Shown here piece by piece: positions 26,921-36,322 of a stretch of 64,000 bases of DNA; within the stretch, counting starts at the first letter, position 1; each line of letters starts with the position of its first letter. The notes below the pieces were generated by a model that had not been told where the DNA came from, did not search any database, and saw nothing but the letters and a program-made list of their open reading frames with translations. The position numbers were made by a program, and so were the translations under genes. The stretch spans positions 22,030-86,029 of the forward strand of contig CAKPAI010000005.1 in the NCBI GenBank assembly GCA_934133005.1. The letters run 5' to 3'. The DNA comes from an uncultured Clostridia bacterium. Its GTDB lineage: Bacteria > Bacillota > Clostridia > TANB77 > CAG-508.

Positions 26921-27625
26921 TTGAAAAATATAGTAATAGGAGTAGAAGGAGAAGTTGGAGCTGGAAAGACTTCTCTTTGCAGAGAACTACTAAATATAAT
27001 ACCTAATAGTATGATATTACATGGAGGTAATTTATACAGAGGGATTGTATATGCAGTAAAACAATCTAAATTCACAATGCTACAAATGTTAATAGCATTA
27101 AAATTTAACAAAAAAATTGACATAAAAGAAATGATGGATAAATTAAAAGTAGAAATTAAATTAGAAAACAGAGAAAGCGTTGTATATGTAAATGGCAAAA
27201 AAATTGATGAGGAAAAGCTTCAAGATTCTGGAAATTCTATGGCGGTATCAAAAGTCGCAAAAAAAGCTGATAATTCCAAACTTTATGAGTTTGGAAAAAA
27301 TATAATAAGTGAATATTTGAAAGAATATAATGTTATTGTCTCTGGGAGAGATTTACTTAAAATATATCCAGAGTTAGATTACCATTTCTTTATAACGGCT
27401 GATTTATCAACAAGAGTAGAAAGAAAGAAAAATCAATATAAAGATGAAAACATTACTGAAGTAGAACTAAAAGAGCAAATATCTAGAAGAGACGAACTAC
27501 AAAGGCAATCAGGATTTTACAATAAATCAGATAAAACAATTGTTGTTGATGTTACTGAATGTAAGTCAGCAATGGAGTCAGCAAATAAAGTTGCGCAATA
27601 TATAAAAAGTGTAAACATTATTTAA
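26921..27625 (+). CDS. Cytidylate kinase-like P-loop kinase
   Basis: 234 residues with P-loop GEVGAGKTSLC at the N-terminus and, further on, VSGRDLLKIYPELDYHFFITADLSTRVERK, which parallels the GRD...F.DA..K.FLTA...R..RR pattern of CMP kinases. Start is TTG with GAGGGATA upstream. It may be a second, diverged Cmk or a kinase of another small substrate. It precedes murD by 52 bases. Substrate not certain. Confidence 0.7.
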   Translation: MKNIVIGVEGEVGAGKTSLCRELLNIIPNSMILHGGNLYRGIVYAVKQSKFTMLQMLIALKFNKKIDIKEMMDKLKVEIKLENRESVVYVNGKKIDEEKLQDSGNSMAVSKVAKKADNSKLYEFGKNIISEYLKEYNVIVSGRDLLKIYPELDYHFFITADLSTRVERKKNQYKDENITEVELKEQISRRDELQRQSGFYNKSDKTIVVDVTECKSAMESANKVAQYIKSVNII

Positions 27626-27677
27626 CTGGTGGTAAGTAATAAGAATAATATTTTTAAAGAAAGGAATTTCAATAAAA

Positions 27678-29094
27678 ATGGAATATAGTAATAAAAAATT
27701 AGAAGAATTTAATAAAAGTCTAGATGAAAAACAAGTTGCAATAATTGGAATGGGAGTAAGCAACATTCCATTATTAGATTACTTTTATGACAAAAATGCA
27801 AAAGTTACAATTTTTAGCAACAGAGTATTATCAGATGAAATAATGGAAAAAATAAACAAATATAGATACCAAGTGGAAATTGGAACAGATAATTTAACTA
27901 TGTTAAAAGGCTTTGATTACATATTTAGATCGCCAAGTGCATTACCAACTACGGATGAATTTATAAGAGAGGTTCGAGCTCGGAGCAATTTTAACATCCG
28001 AAATAGAAAAAGTATTAGAACTTGCTCCATGTAAAATTATAGGAGTAACTGGTACTGAAGGGAAAACAACAACAACATCTATAATATATGAAATATGTGA
28101 AAAAGCTGGCTATAAATGCTTTTTAGGTGGAAACATAGGAAAGCCAATTTTTACACAAATTGCTGAAATGAAACCAGAAGATATAGTTATATTAGAGTTA
28201 AGTAGTTTTCAGCTTATGGGAATGAAAGTAAGCCCTAATATTTCAGTAATTACTAACATGTTCCCAGACCACTTAAATGTACACTCATCTTATGAAGAAT
28301 ATCAAAATGCTAAAAAAGAAATTTACAAACATCAAAATAATGAAGATATATTAGTATTAAATGATGACAATGAAATAACAAATAAATTTAAAAATGAAAT
28401 TCTTAAAGAAAATCCAGCTAAAAATATAAAATTATTTAGTAGCTTAAAAGAATTAAGTAATGGATATATTTATGATAGAAAAGATAATTTTATAAAATTT
28501 ATAAAAGATGGAAAAGAAGAAAAAATTTTGTATAAAGATGATATAAAACTAAGAGGAATACATAACTATGAAAATATATGTGCTGCACTTGCTGCAACAG
28601 ATGTATTAGTAAGTAGAGAAAGACAAGTTCAGGCTATAAAAGAGTTTAACGGTGTTGAACATAGACTTGAATTTGTGAGAGAATTAGATGGCGTAAAATA
28701 TTATAATGATTCAATTGGAACAAGTCCAGCAAGTACTATAGCAGGATTGAATTCATTTGATGAAAATATTATATTACTTGCTGGAGGTTCTGACAAAGGT
28801 CTAGATTACACAGAAATAGGTAAAAAAATTTCAGAAAAAGTCGGAACTTTGATTTTAACTGGTCCAACTGCACCAATAATAGAAAAAGCTACATTAAATG
28901 CAATTGCAGAAAATGGAAATAGTGTAAATATAATTCATTGCAACGATTTGGAAGAAGCTGTGAAAAAGGCACAAAGAGTAGCAAAAATTGGAGACGTGGT
29001 ACTACTTTCACCAGCAAGTGCAAGTTTTGACGCTTTCAAAAACTTTATGGAGCGAGGCAAAAAATTTAAAGAGTTGGTAAATAAATTAAATTAA
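27678..29094 (+). CDS. murD: UDP-N-acetylmuramoylalanine-D-glutamate ligase, +1 shift at CGG
   Basis: Adds D-glutamate to the peptidoglycan precursor. N-terminal IIGMGVSNIPLLDYF, then the ATP loop GVTGTEGKTTTTS, GVEHRLEFV, YNDSIGTSPAST and GGSDKGLDY are all MurD landmarks. The frame breaks at CGG 27981-27983: read in frame it ends at 28034 (118 aa), whereas a +1 move reads GGA and continues as ..GAILTSEIEKVLELAPCKIIG into the ATP loop with no gap, giving about 471 aa. The downstream part has no start of its own in the right place. MurD is essential, so a dead copy is unlikely unless another exists. Confidence 0.9.
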
Positions 29095-29113
29095 AAATTT
29101 TTAGGTATATAAT

Positions 29114-29155
29114 AAAAAGTAGATATTTGATTTAAATATTTACTTTTTATTTTTG
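29114..29155 (+). terminator. Terminator of murD
   Basis: AAAAAGTA (29114-29121) pairs with TACTTTTT (29141-29148), with further pairing inside, followed by a T-rich tail. Confidence 0.75.
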
Positions 29156-29229
29156 GCAAAAATTTTATTCATATACAATCAATTTTAGAACATAATAATA
29201 TTATAATTTTTTTGAAAGGAAGTTTTTTT

Positions 29230-29670
29230 ATGAAAGTTAAAGATTGTATGTGTAATGAAGTGAACTGTGTAAAACCAGAAACATCAGTTAAAGATTGTGC
29301 AAAGCTTATGTGCGATTGCCATATAGGATGCGCTCCTGTTTGTGATAACAGTAATAATCTAGTGGGAATAGTAACTGATAGAGACATAATATTAAGATCA
29401 GTTTGTTGTGACAAAGATGCTTCGAAAACCAAGATTTCAGATATAATGACAACTAATGTAAAAAGTTGTAATTGTAATGATGAAGTAGAAAGAGTAGAAA
29501 ATATAATGTCAGAGGAACAAATAAGAAGAGTTCCTGTTATTGATAATAATAAAAAAGTAATAGGAATTTTAACTTTGGGAGATTTAGCAACAAATGAGTC
29601 AATTGATGAAAGTAACTTATGCGATACAATAGAAGGAATATGTGGCACTGGCAATAAAAATTGCTATTAA
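29230..29670 (+). CDS. Cysteine-rich tandem CBS-domain protein
   Basis: 146 residues forming a pair of CBS motifs, a fold that usually binds adenine nucleotides: GIVTDRDIILR ends the first and RRVPVIDNNKKVIGILTLGDLA the second. The start at 29230 has AAAGGAAG upstream; the TTG at 29212 is too close to that site. It is unusually rich in cysteine for a stand-alone CBS protein, including CMC, CDC, CC and CNC motifs. Metal or redox sensing is possible but unproven. Confidence 0.8.
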   Translation: MKVKDCMCNEVNCVKPETSVKDCAKLMCDCHIGCAPVCDNSNNLVGIVTDRDIILRSVCCDKDASKTKISDIMTTNVKSCNCNDEVERVENIMSEEQIRRVPVIDNNKKVIGILTLGDLATNESIDESNLCDTIEGICGTGNKNCY

Positions 29671-29692
29671 AAGAATAATAACCAAACAAATG

Positions 29693-29721
29693 TTGCTAAA
29701 TTTAGCTAAATGTGTTATAAT
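29693..29721 (+). promoter_or_regulatory. Promoter of small membrane ORFan
   Basis: TTGCTA (29693-29698), 17-base spacer, TATAAT (29716-29721), 60 bases before the ATG at 29782. Confidence 0.75.
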
Positions 29722-29781
29722 ATCTTATAGATAGACCAATTTTCAAACACTTATACAAAAGAAAAAAGGAGGCAACGAAAA

Positions 29782-30078
29782 ATGTTTGAAATTATGGGGA
29801 TGACTATTATAGTTATGATTACAGGTAGTGTAATTGCCGCTATATTGGAGGCAGTTACAAAAGACAAAATGTTTCGTGCTTTAGTGGACGAGACGAGGCA
29901 CACAATGGCGGCGGTAGCTGGAGCAACCATTGGATGGTTTGAGTTTGAACGGGCAAACCCGTTTATTCAAACACCATTCTTGGCACTTATGCTCCTGGTG
30001 CTTGCAACATCAATTATGGTGTTCTTCTCTAACTTGTTGTATGCATTACTGAAAGAAATGAGGAGAAGATTACGGTAA
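29782..30078 (+). CDS. Small membrane ORFan, GC-richer
   Basis: 98 residues with two hydrophobic segments (about residues 4-23 and 67-90). Codon use is GC-richer than flanking genes. It has in-frame CGG at 29950 and, as the last sense codon, at 30073; a +1 move at 29950 would destroy the second hydrophobic segment, so CGG appears to be read as Arg here. GGAGG lies ahead of the ATG. Alone between its own promoter and terminator. No family recognised. Confidence 0.65.
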   Translation: MFEIMGMTIIVMITGSVIAAILEAVTKDKMFRALVDETRHTMAAVAGATIGWFEFERANPFIQTPFLALMLLVLATSIMVFFSNLLYALLKEMRRRLR

Positions 30079-30123
30079 AAGGATAGGCGGTAGAACAGTT
30101 GGTTTTGCCGCTTATCCTTTTTT
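30076..30123 (+). terminator. Terminator of small membrane ORFan
   Basis: AAAAGGATAGGCGG pairs with CCGCTTATCCTTTT with a small mismatch, ending in T. Confidence 0.8.
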
Positions 30124-30185
30124 CGTTAAAATAAAAAGTATATAACTGAAAAAATTTAATACAATAATAGAAAGGAGAAGAATAA

Positions 30186-31290
30186 ATGGTAATTGATATG
30201 AATTATTGGACAAAGGTATTAAAAAAATTTTTAATATTCATATTTACAGTTATAATATTATATTTGTGTTTTAAATTAGCTATTTTTTATATGCCATTTT
30301 TAGTAGCTTTTATTATATCGCTGTTACTAGAACCTATAATTAGATTCTTAATGAAAAAGTGTAAAACAACAAGAAAAGTTAGTTCTATTATAACTATATC
30401 AATAATACTACTCATCATTATTGGCTTGTTAACATGGGGAATTACAACTATTGTTACAGAAGGTTATGGTTTTTTGGAAAATATAGGGACATATATGAAC
30501 ACAGCAAATGAATTATTACAAAAATTCATAGATTCAGAAAATTTCAAAAAAATAAATGTTTCAGAAGATATTACTAATATAATTCAAAATATTTTTTCGA
30601 ATACGCTTAGTAATGTAACACAGGAAATAAATACTGTTTTAACAGGATTTTTAAATTGGATAACTCAAATTCCAACAATTGGAGTGTATTTAATGGTTAC
30701 ATTTTTGTCATTGTACTTAATTTGTAGTGATAAAGTATATATATTAGACCAAGTGGAACATCATTTACCAGAGAAATGGTCACGCAAGTTATTTAAACAC
30801 ATGAAAGAAATTGTAAAATCTTTAGGAGCATATTTAAAAGCAGAACTTTCGTTAGTAATAATTTCATTTGTTATTTCCGTAATTGGATTGTATATATTAA
30901 AAATTGCTGGATTTAATATAGGGTATCCATTGCTTTATGCAGTTGGAATAGGATTTGTTGATGCACTTCCAATATTTGGTTCTCGGAACGGTAATGTTAC
31001 CATGGGCAATAATTTCAGCATTTAATGGAGATATAACATTAGCAATCGGAGTTTTTGTACTATGGATAATAATGTCAATTGTCAGACAATTTTTGGAGCC
31101 AAAGATAGTTAGCTCAAATCTAGGCGTTCATCCAATATTTACATTAATTGCAATGTATACTGGATTTAGATTTTCAGGAATACTTGGTTTATTTTTAGGA
31201 CCTATTTTGCTAATCATTCTAAAGAATATATTTTCTGGAATGATAGATAAGGGAGTAATGAAATCGTTTTTTTTAAGAGAATATGAATAA
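30186..31290 (+). CDS. AI-2E/YtvI-like membrane protein, +1 shift at CGG
   Basis: A polytopic membrane protein of the AI-2E transporter family, closest in pattern to the sporulation protein YtvI. Helices at about residues 12-30, 34-52 and 60-82 are followed by a soluble loop and several C-terminal helices. The frame breaks at CGG 30984-30986: in frame it ends at 31025 after 279 aa, while +1 gives LPIFGSGTVMLPWAIIS, the conserved LPxFGTGT motif of the family, and about 367 aa. GAAAGGAG precedes the ATG. The match to the family across the junction strongly supports one protein. Confidence 0.85.
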
Positions 31291-31297
31291 TTGCAGT

Positions 31298-31340
31298 CTC
31301 TGCTTCATAGTATTGTATAAATAAAATACTGGAGGCAGAG
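31298..31340 (+). promoter_or_regulatory. Hairpin that buries the ribosome site of the DUF1980 gene
   Basis: CTCTGCTTC (31298-31306) pairs with GAGGCAGAG (31332-31340), and AGTATT (31309-31314) with AATACT (31325-31330). The SD GGAGG (31331-31335) lies in the 3' arm and the hairpin ends directly before the ATG at 31341. There is no T-run, so this is not a simple terminator. Translational control is inferred. Confidence 0.55.
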
Positions 31341-31877
31341 ATGTTTATTTTTAATTGTAAGATAAATAAAAATTTACTTTTTAAAATAATATTTGTCATA
31401 TTATTTGTAATAGTTTTAATGATTTCACTTGTAGGAGTTGTAAAAATATTTAAAACAAGAGAAAATTCTCAATGTGTTTCAAAAAGTAGAATAAATGTAA
31501 TCTCAAGTTCTAACTATACTGACGTACTTCAAACTGTTCATAATAATTTAAGTCAGTATGAAGGAATGAAAGTTAAAATGATTGGGTATGTTTACAGATT
31601 ATATGATTTTGAAAATGATAAATTTGTAATTGCAAGACAAATGATAATTTCTTCAGATATGCAGGCTGTAGTTGTTGGTTTTCTATGTAAATTGGATGGT
31701 GCAGAAAACTATAAAGATGGAACATGGGTTCAAATAGAAGGAACAATAAAAAGAGGAGAATACCATGGGGAAATTCCAATGATAGAAGTAGAAAAGATTG
31801 AAGAAACTAAAATACCAACTGATGAATATGTCTATCCACCAAAAAGTACATATATTCCAAATGAACAAGGACTATAA
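31341..31877 (+). CDS. Membrane-anchored DUF1980 (YcgQ C-terminal type) protein
   Basis: 178 residues: one N-terminal membrane helix (about 11-36), then a domain with the pattern YEGMKVKMIGYVYR...FVIARQMI...AVVVGFLC...GTWVQIEGTIKRGEYHGEIPMIEV, which matches the C-terminal domain of YcgQ-type proteins. Those normally have more membrane helices and a YcgR permease partner; none is encoded beside this one. Function of the family is unclear. Its start is occluded by a hairpin. Confidence 0.75.
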   Translation: MFIFNCKINKNLLFKIIFVILFVIVLMISLVGVVKIFKTRENSQCVSKSRINVISSSNYTDVLQTVHNNLSQYEGMKVKMIGYVYRLYDFENDKFVIARQMIISSDMQAVVVGFLCKLDGAENYKDGTWVQIEGTIKRGEYHGEIPMIEVEKIEETKIPTDEYVYPPKSTYIPNEQGL

Positions 31878-31878
31878 A

Positions 31879-31924
31879 AAATAAAAAAGAGCGCGGGAGC
31901 GCCCCAAGGTAGGTGCGCCCCCGC
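31879..31924 (-). terminator. Strong GC-rich terminator
   Basis: On the minus strand a 10-bp GC-rich stem (31915-31924 with 31893-31902) is followed by a long T-run. It ends the minus-strand gene 31936-32292. Confidence 0.92.
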
Positions 31925-31935
31925 AAAGACTGAGG

Positions 31936-32292
31936 TTAGACTGTAGCCGAAACTACCTCGAAGTTCGAGATAGTATTTTCAAAAATGCTGATGGAACCAA
32001 GATTGTTCTGAGTATAATACTCGCTAGCTTTCTTTTCGATGGAGGCAAATATCTTTTTCCGGACATTCGCAGTTGTGTACATCGGTGTAAAGGCCAGAAT
32101 GGAATAGTTCGGCTTTTCGATACGGCACGATACAATGCCATTAGCCTTGGCTCCTGCCGTCAGAGCGTTCAAAGCTTCTTTGGTGTCAACAGGGCCACTC
32201 CAAGGACCTAAGACAACAAATGCATTGTTGTCTTTCTCAACTGTCTGAACAATTTTGTAAGCTTCTTCTTTCAAAAAATCGTCAAATTGCAT
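31936..32292 (-). CDS. Small cytoplasmic ORFan, GC-richer
   Basis: 118 residues, soluble, no recognised domain. Begins MQFDDFLKEEAYKIV and ends ISNFEVVSATV. The region KPNYSILAFTPMYTTANVRKKIF contains an in-frame CGG (starting 32061 on the minus strand) read as Arg. Codon use is GC-richer than the flanking secA and DUF1980 genes. It has a perfect promoter upstream and a GC-rich terminator downstream, so it forms a one-gene cassette. Function unknown. Confidence 0.65.
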   Translation of the reverse strand: MQFDDFLKEEAYKIVQTVEKDNNAFVVLGPWSGPVDTKEALNALTAGAKANGIVSCRIEKPNYSILAFTPMYTTANVRKKIFASIEKKASEYYTQNNLGSISIFENTISNFEVVSATV

Positions 32293-32360
32293 ACCTGGTA
32301 CCTCATTCTTTTTTGTATTTTTTTTTCAGTCATATCATAAGACATAACTAATACAATAAT

Positions 32361-32389
32361 ATTATATCACTTTGCGAATATTATGTCAA
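32361..32389 (-). promoter_or_regulatory. Perfect promoter for the 31936-32292 gene
   Basis: On the minus strand TTGACA (32389-32384), 17-base spacer, TATAAT (32366-32361). Confidence 0.88.
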
Positions 32390-32429
32390 ATTATGCAAAT
32401 AGATTAAGCAAATATTTTATAAAATTTAC

Positions 32430-32458
32430 TTGCTAAATGACTATATTAGTAATATAAT
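32430..32458 (+). promoter_or_regulatory. Promoter of secA
   Basis: TTGCTA (32430-32435), 17-base spacer, TATAAT (32453-32458), 66 bases before the secA start. Confidence 0.7.
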
Positions 32459-32524
32459 AGCGATATAATTGTATACAAATGTCAAATAGATTGTTGACAG
32501 TAATATTTGAAAGGAAGATATCTA

Positions 32525-35272
32525 ATGGGACTATTTAAAACATATAGCGAAAAAGAAGTAAAAAGAGTAATGCCACTAGTTAATAAAATAAATTCACTAG
32601 AAGCAGAAATGGAAAAATTAACAGATAGCGAACTTACAGGAAAAACCAACGAGTTTAAAGATAGATTAAAGAATGGCGAGACACTTGATGAATTACTACC
32701 AGAAGCATTTGCTGTTGTACGTGAAGCTTCTAAAAGAGTTTTAGGAATGCGTCATTTTGATGTGCAACTAATTGGTGGAATTATACTTCATCAAGGAAGA
32801 ATTGCTGAGATGAAAACTGGTGAAGGAAAAACACTTGTTGCAACACTTCCAGTTTACTTAAATGCACTTACAGGTGAGGGAGTTCATGTTATAACAGTAA
32901 ATGATTACTTAGCAAAGCGTGATAGCGAATGGATGGGAAATCTTTATAGATTTTTAGGTTTATCAGTTGGACTAGTTATAGCTGGAATGAAACCTGCTGA
33001 AAAACAAGCTGCTTATGCCTGTGATGTAACTTATGGAACAAACAATGAATTTGGATTTGACTATTTAAGAGATAACATGGTTATATATAAAAATCAATTA
33101 GTTCAAAGAAAATTAAAATATGCTATCGTGGACGAAATTGATAGTATTTTAATAGATGAAGCAAGAACACCTCTTATAATTTCTGGAAGAGGAACTCAAT
33201 CTTCAAATTTATACCAAAAGGCAGATCAATTTGTAAAGAAATTACAAGCTAAAGTTATAATTGAAGAAGATGTTAAGGACTTTGAACAAGAAGAAGATAA
33301 CGAAAAATATGATTACATAGTTGACCTAAAAGCAAAATCTGCGACACTTACACAAAAAGGAATAAAAAAGGCAGAAGAATTCTTTGGACTTGAAAACTTC
33401 AATGATCTAGAAAATTCTGAATTAGTACATGATGTAAATCAAGCTCTTCATGCAAATGGTATAATGAAGAAAGATAAAGATTATATCGTAAAAGATGGAC
33501 AAGTTCTAATTGTAGATGAATTCACAGGAAGAATCATGTATGGAAGAAGATATAATAATGGACTTCATCAAGCAATAGAAGCAAAGGAAAGAGTAAAAGT
33601 TAATGATGAGTCAAAAACATTAGCTACAATAACATTCCAAAATTATTTCAGAATGTACGAAAAATTATCTGGTATGACTGGTACTGCAATGACTGAAGAA
33701 TCAGAATTTGAAGAAATATACAAATTAGATGTTGTTGAAATTCCAACCAATAAGCCAATGATTAGAAAAGATTTACCAGATATAATTTACAAAAATGAAA
33801 ATGTAAAATTTAAAGCTGTTATAGATGATGTTGCTAAAGCTCATGCAAAAGGACAACCAGTATTAATTGGTACAGTTTCTATTGATAAATCAGAAAAATT
33901 AAGCAAGATGCTTGATAAGGTAGGACTAAAACACGAAGTGTTGAATGCAAAATACCATGAAAAAGAAGCGCAAATTATAGCTCAAGCAGGAAAATATGGA
34001 GCTATCACAATTGCTACAAACATGGCAGGACGTGGTACTGATATCATGCTTGGAGGAAATAGTGAATATTTAGCAAAAGAAGAAATGAGAAAGCTAAAGT
34101 ATTCAGATGAAGAAATTGAAGAAGCTGCAGCTCATAATGAAACTACAAATAAAGACGTACTAGCGGCAAGAGAAAAATTCAATGAATTAGAGAAAAAATA
34201 TTTAGCTCAAATAAAAGATGAAAAACAAAAAGTTATTGATGCAGGTGGTCTAAAAATAATAGGAACACAACGTCATGAATCAAGAAGAATTGATAATCAG
34301 CTTCGTGGAAGAAGTGGTCGTCAAGGTGACCCAGGAGAGTCAAGATTCTATATTGGTTTAGATGATGATTTAATGAAAATCTTCGGTGGAGATATAATAA
34401 CTAAAGTATATAATACTCTAGGAGCTGCAGAAGATATGCCAATTGAATCAAGAGCAATTTCAAGAGCAGTTGAAGGTGCTCAAAAGAAAGTCGAAGGAAG
34501 AAACTTTAGCATAAGAAAGAACGTTCTTCAATATGATGATGTAATGAATGTTCAAAGAACAGTTATTTATGCACAAAGAAGAGATGTTTTAGATGGAAAA
34601 GATCTAAAAGAAAACATCCTAAAAATGATAGATTCAGCTATTGAAATAGTTGTAGACTCACATATTGTTGATGATGGAGAAGTAAATAGAGAGGTTCTAG
34701 CTCAAGATTTACAAACAACTTTCGGATTAACAAATATAGATTCACTAAAAGCTGAAAAATTTGACAAAGATATTGTAATTGATGAACTTATAGCAAAAGC
34801 TCACGAAATATATGAAGCAAAAGAGCAAGAAATCGGTTCGGATAACATAAGAGAACTAGAAAGAATAGTAATGCTTAAAGTTGTTGACCAAAAATGGATG
34901 GATCATATCGACAACATGGACGAATTAAAGAAAGGTATTGGATTACAAGGATATGGACAAAAAGATCCAGTTGTTCAATACAGACTTGAGGGAACAGAAA
35001 TGTTTGACGAAATGATTGAAGATATTAGAACTGATGTTGCAAAAATCATGTTAAACTTACGTAAACAAGAAGGTCCTGTTCAAAGAACAGAGGTAACTAG
35101 AGTAACTGGTGCTGGACTAGAAGATACAGCTATCAACTTAGTTGATGGAAAAATATCAGAAAAAGAAGGCGGAATGAACAAGACAGTTGTAAATGATGAA
35201 CCAAAAATCGGTAGAAATGATCCTTGCCCTTGTGGTTCGGGTAAAAAGTATAAGAACTGTTGCGGAAAGTAG
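32525..35272 (+). CDS. secA: Preprotein translocase ATPase SecA
   Basis: Motor that drives proteins through SecYEG. Walker A MKTGEGKTL near residue 100, VDEIDSILIDEARTP, NMAGRGTDI and GRSGRQGDPGESRFY are all SecA signatures. The C-terminal zinc-binding tail CPCGSGKKYKNCCGK is complete. The start at 32525 has GAAAGGAAG upstream; TTG at 32507 is too near that site. 915 aa. Its last bases are duplicated at 38533-38571, marking the boundary of an integrated element, so the present 3' end may have been supplied by that element. Confidence 0.97.
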   Translation: MGLFKTYSEKEVKRVMPLVNKINSLEAEMEKLTDSELTGKTNEFKDRLKNGETLDELLPEAFAVVREASKRVLGMRHFDVQLIGGIILHQGRIAEMKTGEGKTLVATLPVYLNALTGEGVHVITVNDYLAKRDSEWMGNLYRFLGLSVGLVIAGMKPAEKQAAYACDVTYGTNNEFGFDYLRDNMVIYKNQLVQRKLKYAIVDEIDSILIDEARTPLIISGRGTQSSNLYQKADQFVKKLQAKVIIEEDVKDFEQEEDNEKYDYIVDLKAKSATLTQKGIKKAEEFFGLENFNDLENSELVHDVNQALHANGIMKKDKDYIVKDGQVLIVDEFTGRIMYGRRYNNGLHQAIEAKERVKVNDESKTLATITFQNYFRMYEKLSGMTGTAMTEESEFEEIYKLDVVEIPTNKPMIRKDLPDIIYKNENVKFKAVIDDVAKAHAKGQPVLIGTVSIDKSEKLSKMLDKVGLKHEVLNAKYHEKEAQIIAQAGKYGAITIATNMAGRGTDIMLGGNSEYLAKEEMRKLKYSDEEIEEAAAHNETTNKDVLAAREKFNELEKKYLAQIKDEKQKVIDAGGLKIIGTQRHESRRIDNQLRGRSGRQGDPGESRFYIGLDDDLMKIFGGDIITKVYNTLGAAEDMPIESRAISRAVEGAQKKVEGRNFSIRKNVLQYDDVMNVQRTVIYAQRRDVLDGKDLKENILKMIDSAIEIVVDSHIVDDGEVNREVLAQDLQTTFGLTNIDSLKAEKFDKDIVIDELIAKAHEIYEAKEQEIGSDNIRELERIVMLKVVDQKWMDHIDNMDELKKGIGLQGYGQKDPVVQYRLEGTEMFDEMIEDIRTDVAKIMLNLRKQEGPVQRTEVTRVTGAGLEDTAINLVDGKISEKEGGMNKTVVNDEPKIGRNDPCPCGSGKKYKNCCGK
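35231..35269 (+). repeat. Left copy of secA-end direct repeat (putative attL)
   Basis: 39 bases at the 3' end of secA match 38533-38571 at 36 positions, with an identical 17-base core at 35243-35259. Similarity continues past the stop codon for about 20 more bases. Confidence 0.7.
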
Positions 35273-35365
35273 CATAAAATAAGGAAAAAGTTGAAATAAA
35301 AAAGGTAACAAATTTATTGTTTGTCAACCAATAAATAAAAATGTGGACAAAATCCATTGAAATTC

Positions 35366-35404
35366 AAGGATGTCAGCAAAATAAAATTTGTTGACATCCT
35401 TTTA
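35366..35404 (+). terminator. Terminator after secA
   Basis: A 15-base arm (35366-35380) pairs with 35387-35402 with one wobble or mismatch, followed by T. Confidence 0.85.
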
Positions 35405-35430
35405 GTTGTTAATTAAAGGAGTGAATGTTA

Positions 35431-36246
35431 ATGAAAATGCTGGAAGTTCTAAAAGCTAATTCTCAAATACTAAATGCAAAGCTGGAATCTAGTAGATTAT
35501 ATGAACATAATGGTTTGAAAGGAACTTGTAGAGAGGAAGACTTGATTAATGTAATTAGAGATTGTATTCCAGAATGTTATGGTATGAAATCTGGACAAAT
35601 TTTTAGTGATAATGATAAAATGAGTAAACAAATTTATGTTGTAATATACGATAATGTTTTTTCAAATTATTTTAAAAAAGATTCATCATCCTATTTATTT
35701 CCATGTGAGTCAGTATATGGTAGTATTGAGGTAAAAACAATTTTAGACGAAAAGAGTTTTAAAGAAGCTATTGAAAACATAAAATCAGTAAGAGAACTCA
35801 AAAGAGAAAAATCAACTTGTTTGGATATAACTCCATTAAGGCATTTAGATTTAAGTAAAAGTACTTTTAGATATAATGAAACTCGAACTAATGAATATCT
35901 AAATATCATTTTTGCATACGATTCAGTTAGTGAAAAGACTTTAACTGAATATATTCAAAAATTGGAAGGTGATTATGACTTATTGCCTACTTTTATATAT
36001 GTTCATAAAAAAGGAATTATATTTACTAAAGTTAATGTTGAAAATGATATATCATATTTAGGAATGAATCATTCAATAAATAATAATTATACATTATCCA
36101 AATATGGAGAAGATGGATTAACAGCATTTTTTATATTATTAAATGCAATGTTAGAACAAATACAGTTGAAATCAATTGATTATTCTTGTTTATGCAATAA
36201 TAAGCTTGACGAAATAAAAAAAGATAATGATATTTTAATAAAGTGA
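35431..36246 (+). CDS. DUF6602-like possible nuclease, cargo of element
   Basis: 271 residues from the ATG at 35431, chosen because AAAGGAG is nine bases upstream (the ATG at 35425 is too close). The pattern GLKGTCREEDLINVIRD...SGQIFS...QIYVVIYD...FPCESVYGSIEVKT matches DUF6602 proteins; the Asp in VIYD and the EVK resemble a PD-(D/E)xK nuclease core. It is the first gene inside the putative element. A defence role is plausible but not shown. Confidence 0.65.
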   Translation: MKMLEVLKANSQILNAKLESSRLYEHNGLKGTCREEDLINVIRDCIPECYGMKSGQIFSDNDKMSKQIYVVIYDNVFSNYFKKDSSSYLFPCESVYGSIEVKTILDEKSFKEAIENIKSVRELKREKSTCLDITPLRHLDLSKSTFRYNETRTNEYLNIIFAYDSVSEKTLTEYIQKLEGDYDLLPTFIYVHKKGIIFTKVNVENDISYLGMNHSINNNYTLSKYGEDGLTAFFILLNAMLEQIQLKSIDYSCLCNNKLDEIKKDNDILIK

Positions 36247-36322
36247 TATTTCAAGGTGGCTAGAATGCTACCTTTTTTATATTGTAAAATAATAATGCTC
36301 AATAAGAAAGGAAGATGATAAA

